From: an uncultured Bacteroidales bacterium
GTDB lineage: Bacteria > Bacteroidota > Bacteroidia > Bacteroidales > UBA3824
Assembly: GCA_905234655.1 (NCBI GenBank)
Contig: CAJOJG010000012.1
Coordinates: 1 to 62,451 of the forward strand
Direction: 5' to 3'
DNA length: 62,451 nucleotides
Within the stretch, counting starts at the first letter, position 1. Each line of letters opens with the position of its first letter. Below, in pieces: positions 59,479 through 62,451 of this stretch. The notes under the pieces are model-generated. The model did no database searches. It saw only the letters and a program-made list of their open reading frames with translations, and was not told the DNA's origin. Position numbers and translations under genes: made by a program.

Positions 59479-61182
59479 ATGGCAAATTTCTACAACGACA
59501 ACGAGGATCTGAAATTCCACCTCAACCACCCGTTGATGAAGCGCATCATCGAACTTCGCGAGCGTGGCTATTCGGAATATGACAAATACGACTACGCGCC
59601 CAAAAACTACGAGGACGCAATCGACAGTTACGAAAAAGTGATGGAACTCGCCGGCGAAATCTGCGCCGACGTCATCGCGCCCAACGCCGAGCAAAACGAC
59701 CTTCAAGGCCATTCCATCGAAAACGACCACCTCAAGTACAACCCCTACGCCGCCGCCGACTACGAGGCCCTGCGCAAGGCTTCGTGCTGGGGAATGACGA
59801 TGCAGCGCAAGTATGGCGGTCTCAATTTTGGCAACGTGCCCTACATCATGGTGGGCGAGATGGTATCGCGCGGCGACGGCGGATTCGCCAACTTCTGGGG
59901 CTTGCAGGACTGCGCCGAGACATTGGCAGAGTTTGCCTCTGACGAGCTCAAAGACGAGTACCTGCCCAAGGCCTGCGACGGCGCGACGCTCTCGATGGTA
60001 TTGACGGAACCCGACGCGGGCAGCGACTTGCAGAGCGTACAGCTCAAAGCCCGTCAGGACGAAAACGGACAGTGGTACTTGAACGGCGTGAAGCGTTTTA
60101 TCACCAACGGCGACGCCGACATCCAGCTTGTGCTCGCCCGCAGCGAGGAAGGCACCACCGACGGCCGCGGACTTTCCCTCTTTGTCTATGACAAGGACAA
60201 GAATTGCGAGGTCGTCCGCCGCGTTGAAAACAAACTCGGCATCCACGGCTCGCCGACCTGCGAGATGGTCTATAAGGACGCACCGGCGCGTCTTGTGGGC
60301 GACCGCAAGATGGGTCTCATCAAATACGTGATGTCGCTGATGTACGGCGCACGTCTTGGCGTTGGCGGACAGTCTGTCGGCATCGCCGAGGCGGCATACC
60401 GCGAGGCCTACAAGTACGCGCAGGAACGCGAACAGTTCAAGAAACCCATCATCAAGTTCCCGGCTGTTTACCAGTTGCTCGGCAATATGAACGCCAAAAT
60501 CAAGGGCATGCGCTCGTTGCTCTACGAGACCGCGCGTTTCGTCGATATGAGCAAAATCCTTCAAGAAATCCAAAAGGAACGCACCCTCACGCCCGAAGAG
60601 CGTCAGGAAATGAAGTATTACAAGAAGATGGCGGACGCATACACCCCGCTCTTGAAACTCTTCTCGTCCGAATGGTGCAACAGCATCACCTACGACGCCT
60701 TGCAAATCCACGGTGGTTCGGGCTTCATGAAGGACTTCCCCGTAGAGCGCATGGTTCGCGACGCCCGCATCACCACGATTTACGAAGGCACTTCGCAGTT
60801 GCAGGTTGTAGCGTCCATCAAGGCGGTTACGACTGGCGTTTTCGCCGAGAAAATGGCCGAATACGACGCAATCCTTTTCGACCACAGCGACCTCGCCGCG
60901 CAGAAAGCTCAACTTCTTGCCATGACCGAGGACTACAAGAAGGCCGTCGAGCTCGCCACCGCGCCCAAGGAACAGGATTACCTCGACTTCCAGGCCCGCA
61001 ACCTCGTCGAGATGGCCGGCAACATCATCATCTCGTACCTCTTGCTCACCGACAGCATCCGCGACGCCAAGTACCTCACCGCCGCCAACAACTTCCTCAA
61101 ACTCGCCCACGCCGACAACAAACAGCGTTACGAGTACGTCCTCGGCGGCTCGCCCGAGGATTTGGAAGGCTACCGGCTGTAA
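59479..61182 (+). CDS. Acyl-CoA dehydrogenase
   Basis: 567 residues, longer than the common 380-residue type because of a C-terminal extension of some 130. 'SMVLTEPDAGSDLQSVQLKA' near 172-191 and 'RFITNGDADI' near 208-217 bind FAD and substrate. 'GVGGQSVGIAEAAYREAYKYAQEREQFKKPI' near 294-324 follows. 'ALQIHGGSGFMKDFPVERMVRDARITTIYEGTSQLQ' (about 411-446) contains the catalytic Glu in YEGTS. It oxidises an acyl-CoA to the enoyl-CoA, giving electrons to EtfAB encoded directly upstream (gap 2 bases after etfA). The chain length of the substrate is not clear from sequence. Confidence 0.94.
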   Translation: MANFYNDNEDLKFHLNHPLMKRIIELRERGYSEYDKYDYAPKNYEDAIDSYEKVMELAGEICADVIAPNAEQNDLQGHSIENDHLKYNPYAAADYEALRKASCWGMTMQRKYGGLNFGNVPYIMVGEMVSRGDGGFANFWGLQDCAETLAEFASDELKDEYLPKACDGATLSMVLTEPDAGSDLQSVQLKARQDENGQWYLNGVKRFITNGDADIQLVLARSEEGTTDGRGLSLFVYDKDKNCEVVRRVENKLGIHGSPTCEMVYKDAPARLVGDRKMGLIKYVMSLMYGARLGVGGQSVGIAEAAYREAYKYAQEREQFKKPIIKFPAVYQLLGNMNAKIKGMRSLLYETARFVDMSKILQEIQKERTLTPEERQEMKYYKKMADAYTPLLKLFSSEWCNSITYDALQIHGGSGFMKDFPVERMVRDARITTIYEGTSQLQVVASIKAVTTGVFAEKMAEYDAILFDHSDLAAQKAQLLAMTEDYKKAVELATAPKEQDYLDFQARNLVEMAGNIIISYLLLTDSIRDAKYLTAANNFLKLAHADNKQRYEYVLGGSPEDLEGYRL

Positions 61183-61222
61183 GTTGACAGTTTTCCTGAA
61201 TTGACAAAATCTCGCGATTCTC

Positions 61223-61308
61223 GTTCCTTAACGCCTAAAAAAATCGAGTTAAGGAACAAGAATCGCGATTTTTGTTCCTTAACGCCTAAAAAAATCGAGT
61301 TAAGGAAC
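61223..61308. repeat. Two tandem copies of a hairpin unit (51-bp period)
   Basis: GTTCCTTAAC - 15 bases - GTTAAGGAAC occurs at 61223-61257 and again at 61274-61308; the 35-base unit is identical in both copies. In addition GAATCGCGATTTT between them pairs with TCGCGATTC before copy 1. There is no T run after the arms. The array follows the acyl-CoA dehydrogenase stop codon by 40 bases and may stabilise or end that transcript. Confidence 0.85.
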
Positions 61309-61347
61309 GAGAATTTGAACCTCACTTTTTTTTCTGTGGTCATTTTT

Positions 61348-61378
61348 TTGCAATTTCCCTCAAAAAACTTTACCTTTG
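61348..61378 (+). promoter_or_regulatory. Promoter of the PD-(D/E)XK nuclease gene
   Basis: TTG (61348-61350), 20 bases, TACCTTTG (61371-61378): a perfect promoter, 28 bases before the ATG at 61406. Confidence 0.7.
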
Positions 61379-61405
61379 CGTCGAAACATTTTAAAGCGCA
61401 AAACC

Positions 61406-62356
61406 ATGACAAGCAACGAACTCATCCGTTTCGACTACGCGATAAAGCGGCTGTTGAGGAACAAGGCCAACTTTGCCGTCCTTGAAGGCTTTATCGAGGT
61501 GATATTGGAAAAGAAGTGCAAGATACAGGCCATCCTCGAAAGCGAGAGCAACAAGGACGACGAAGACCAGAAATACAACCGTGTTGACATCAAGGCTCAG
61601 GACGAGGACGGCGAAATCTTCATCGTCGAAGTCCAGACCTCGCGCTATACATATTTCCTCGAAAGGATACTGTTTGGCGTGTCGAAGGCCGTAACCGAAC
61701 AGGCCACCGAGGGCGACGATTTTGACAAGATTAAGAAAGTGTATTCCATATCCATTGTTTATTACGACTTTGGCGTTGGCGAAGACTACATCTACCGAGG
61801 CACCACCGAGTTTCGTGGCGTCAGGAAGGGCGACGTCCTTCAAATGTCGCGCAGGGAAGAACTCACAGTGGAAGAACTCGCCGCCGAAAATGAAAAGGAC
61901 GAGGACAAACGCCGCACCTACAAACTCAAAAAACAGTCCATCGGCAACATTTTCCCCGAATATGTCCTCATCCGCATCAACGCCTTCCGCCCGTCCATCG
62001 CCAACGCCCTTGAAGAGTGGATGACCTTCCTCAAAGACAACAGCATCAAGGACGACACCAACGTCCCCGGCTTGGTCGAGGCCAAAGAAGTCCTCAAGCG
62101 TTCCAATATGTCAAAAGATGAACTCAACACCTACCTTCGCCACGTCGAGGCGATGCGCAACGAGGTGAGTGCCAACAGGTATTCATACGCCTCAGGCAAA
62201 GTGGACGGCAGGGCGGAAGGTCGTGCCGAAGGGCTTGCGGAAGGTGCAAGGCAACAAGCCATCGCCACCGCCCGCAACGCCAAGTTAATGGGGTTGCCTA
62301 TCGAGACCATCGCAAAACTCACCAACCTCACCCCCGACGAAATAGCAAAAATTTAA
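61406..62356 (+). CDS. Rpn/transposase-31-like PD-(D/E)XK nuclease-fold protein
   Basis: The ATG at 61406 gives 316 residues. The N-terminus 'RFDYAIKRLLRNKANFAVLEGFIEVIL' is the standard start of the Rpn/PDDEXK family. The active-site pattern is D61 in NRVDIKAQD and E75-V-Q77 in FIVEVQTSR. 'YFLERILFGVSKAVTEQATEGDDFDKIKKVYSISIVYYD' follows. The end has a charged, repetitive region (GKVDGRAEGRAEGLAEGARQQ) and a short helical tail resembling a helix-turn-helix (TIAKLTNLTPDEI). Members are recombination-promoting nucleases or domesticated transposase-like genes; role here unknown. Intact, with its own promoter, and unlike the ATPase family at 2.2 and 33-36 kb. Confidence 0.88.
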   Translation: MTSNELIRFDYAIKRLLRNKANFAVLEGFIEVILEKKCKIQAILESESNKDDEDQKYNRVDIKAQDEDGEIFIVEVQTSRYTYFLERILFGVSKAVTEQATEGDDFDKIKKVYSISIVYYDFGVGEDYIYRGTTEFRGVRKGDVLQMSRREELTVEELAAENEKDEDKRRTYKLKKQSIGNIFPEYVLIRINAFRPSIANALEEWMTFLKDNSIKDDTNVPGLVEAKEVLKRSNMSKDELNTYLRHVEAMRNEVSANRYSYASGKVDGRAEGRAEGLAEGARQQAIATARNAKLMGLPIETIAKLTNLTPDEIAKI

Positions 62357-62367
62357 CACAAAAAAAT

Positions 62368-62397
62368 TTGCCACGTCAAAAATTATTCCTATCTTTC
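62368..62397 (+). promoter_or_regulatory. Possible promoter for the gene running off the right end
   Basis: TTG (62368-62370), 19 bases, TATCTTTC (62390-62397), one mismatch to TAnnTTTG; the next ATG is 22 bases later. Confidence 0.35.
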
Positions 62398-62418
62398 CCA
62401 TCTTTGACACTTTATAGT

Positions 62419-62451
62419 ATGCAAAATGTCTATAACGCTGTAAACATCAAT
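62419..62451 (+). CDS. Start of a possible gene, cut off by the window
   Basis: ATG at 62419 opens a frame of 11 codons (MQNVYNAVNIN) up to the last base. It lies behind a fair promoter. Too short to identify. Confidence 0.3.
   Translation, partial: MQNVYNAVNIN

Noticed and set aside
58430..59485. 351-codon open frame antisense to etfA
   Set aside because: Same codon-bias effect; etfA is intact and conserved.
59455..61110. 551-codon open frame on the minus strand
   Set aside because: It lies fully antisense to the acyl-CoA dehydrogenase gene, whose motifs are intact. The frame is open only because the coding strand has a strong C-ending codon bias; the product has no recognisable domain.
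61170..61412. 80-codon minus-strand frame after the acyl-CoA dehydrogenase
   Set aside because: It is the translation of the palindromic repeats (LNSIFLGVKE twice) and lies on the promoter of the next gene.

Overview
The window looks like a chromosomal segment of a member of the order Bacteroidales (phylum Bacteroidota), probably from an uncultured or gut/rumen-type lineage. The evidence is the Bacteroidetes-type promoter signature (TTG, about 20 bases, TAnnTTTG) in front of several genes, the near absence of Shine-Dalgarno sequences outside the cell-division cluster, the gene families (GH97, GH78, SusD and GH3 relics, a FISUMP-type protein, many AAA-ATPase/PD-(D/E)XK proteins) and the order of the division cluster. 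No rRNA, insertion sequence, prophage or CRISPR array was seen. All statements come from reading the sequence; no database search was run.

Layout. Positions 1-2.2 kb are AT-rich and hold a cut-off gene, a possible toxin-like protein and a membrane protein. An intact AAA-ATPase/nuclease-fold gene and rmuC follow (2.2-5.0 kb). A housekeeping stretch (5.2-18.5 kb) has ribF, fabG, ftsX, a PfkB-type sugar kinase, three identical tRNA-Asn genes, a GH97 glycosidase, lipoproteins, a 10-TM metal exporter and apt. apt leads into an apparent operon apt-thiC-GH78 rhamnosidase-glycosyltransferase (17.9-23.3 kb), which ends against relics of a SusD and a GH3 gene. At 24.0-28.6 kb lie two rhomboid proteases and mutL, interrupted by an ATPase fragment. 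pgeF, a membrane-anchored protein and rnr follow. At 32.8-35.8 kb there is a graveyard of three broken AAA-ATPase/nuclease genes, one joined to a broken sigma factor.

The core is the division and cell-wall (dcw) cluster at 36.8-55.4 kb: mraZ-rsmH-ftsL-ftsI-murE-mraY-murD-ftsW-murG-[lipoprotein]-murC-ftsQ-ftsA-ftsZ, all on the + strand with short gaps. It makes UDP-MurNAc-peptide and lipid II and assembles the divisome. murF and ddl are not here. Unusual points are an unknown lipoprotein between murG and murC, an FtsL with a long acidic cytoplasmic extension, two candidate structured RNAs and a MraZ-type operator just upstream, and, directly after ftsZ, a gene with two fused SiaB-type kinase domains followed by siaC. 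The last pair suggests a phosphorylation partner-switch linked to division and is the most interesting feature of the window.

The right end (55.4-62.5 kb) holds a frameshifted lipoprotein gene, a regulator stub with a long perfect inverted repeat, a FISUMP-type secreted protein, etfB-etfA-acyl-CoA dehydrogenase (a fatty-acyl or related CoA oxidation unit), two short repeat arrays, a PD-(D/E)XK (Rpn/transposase-like) nuclease and the first codons of a further gene.
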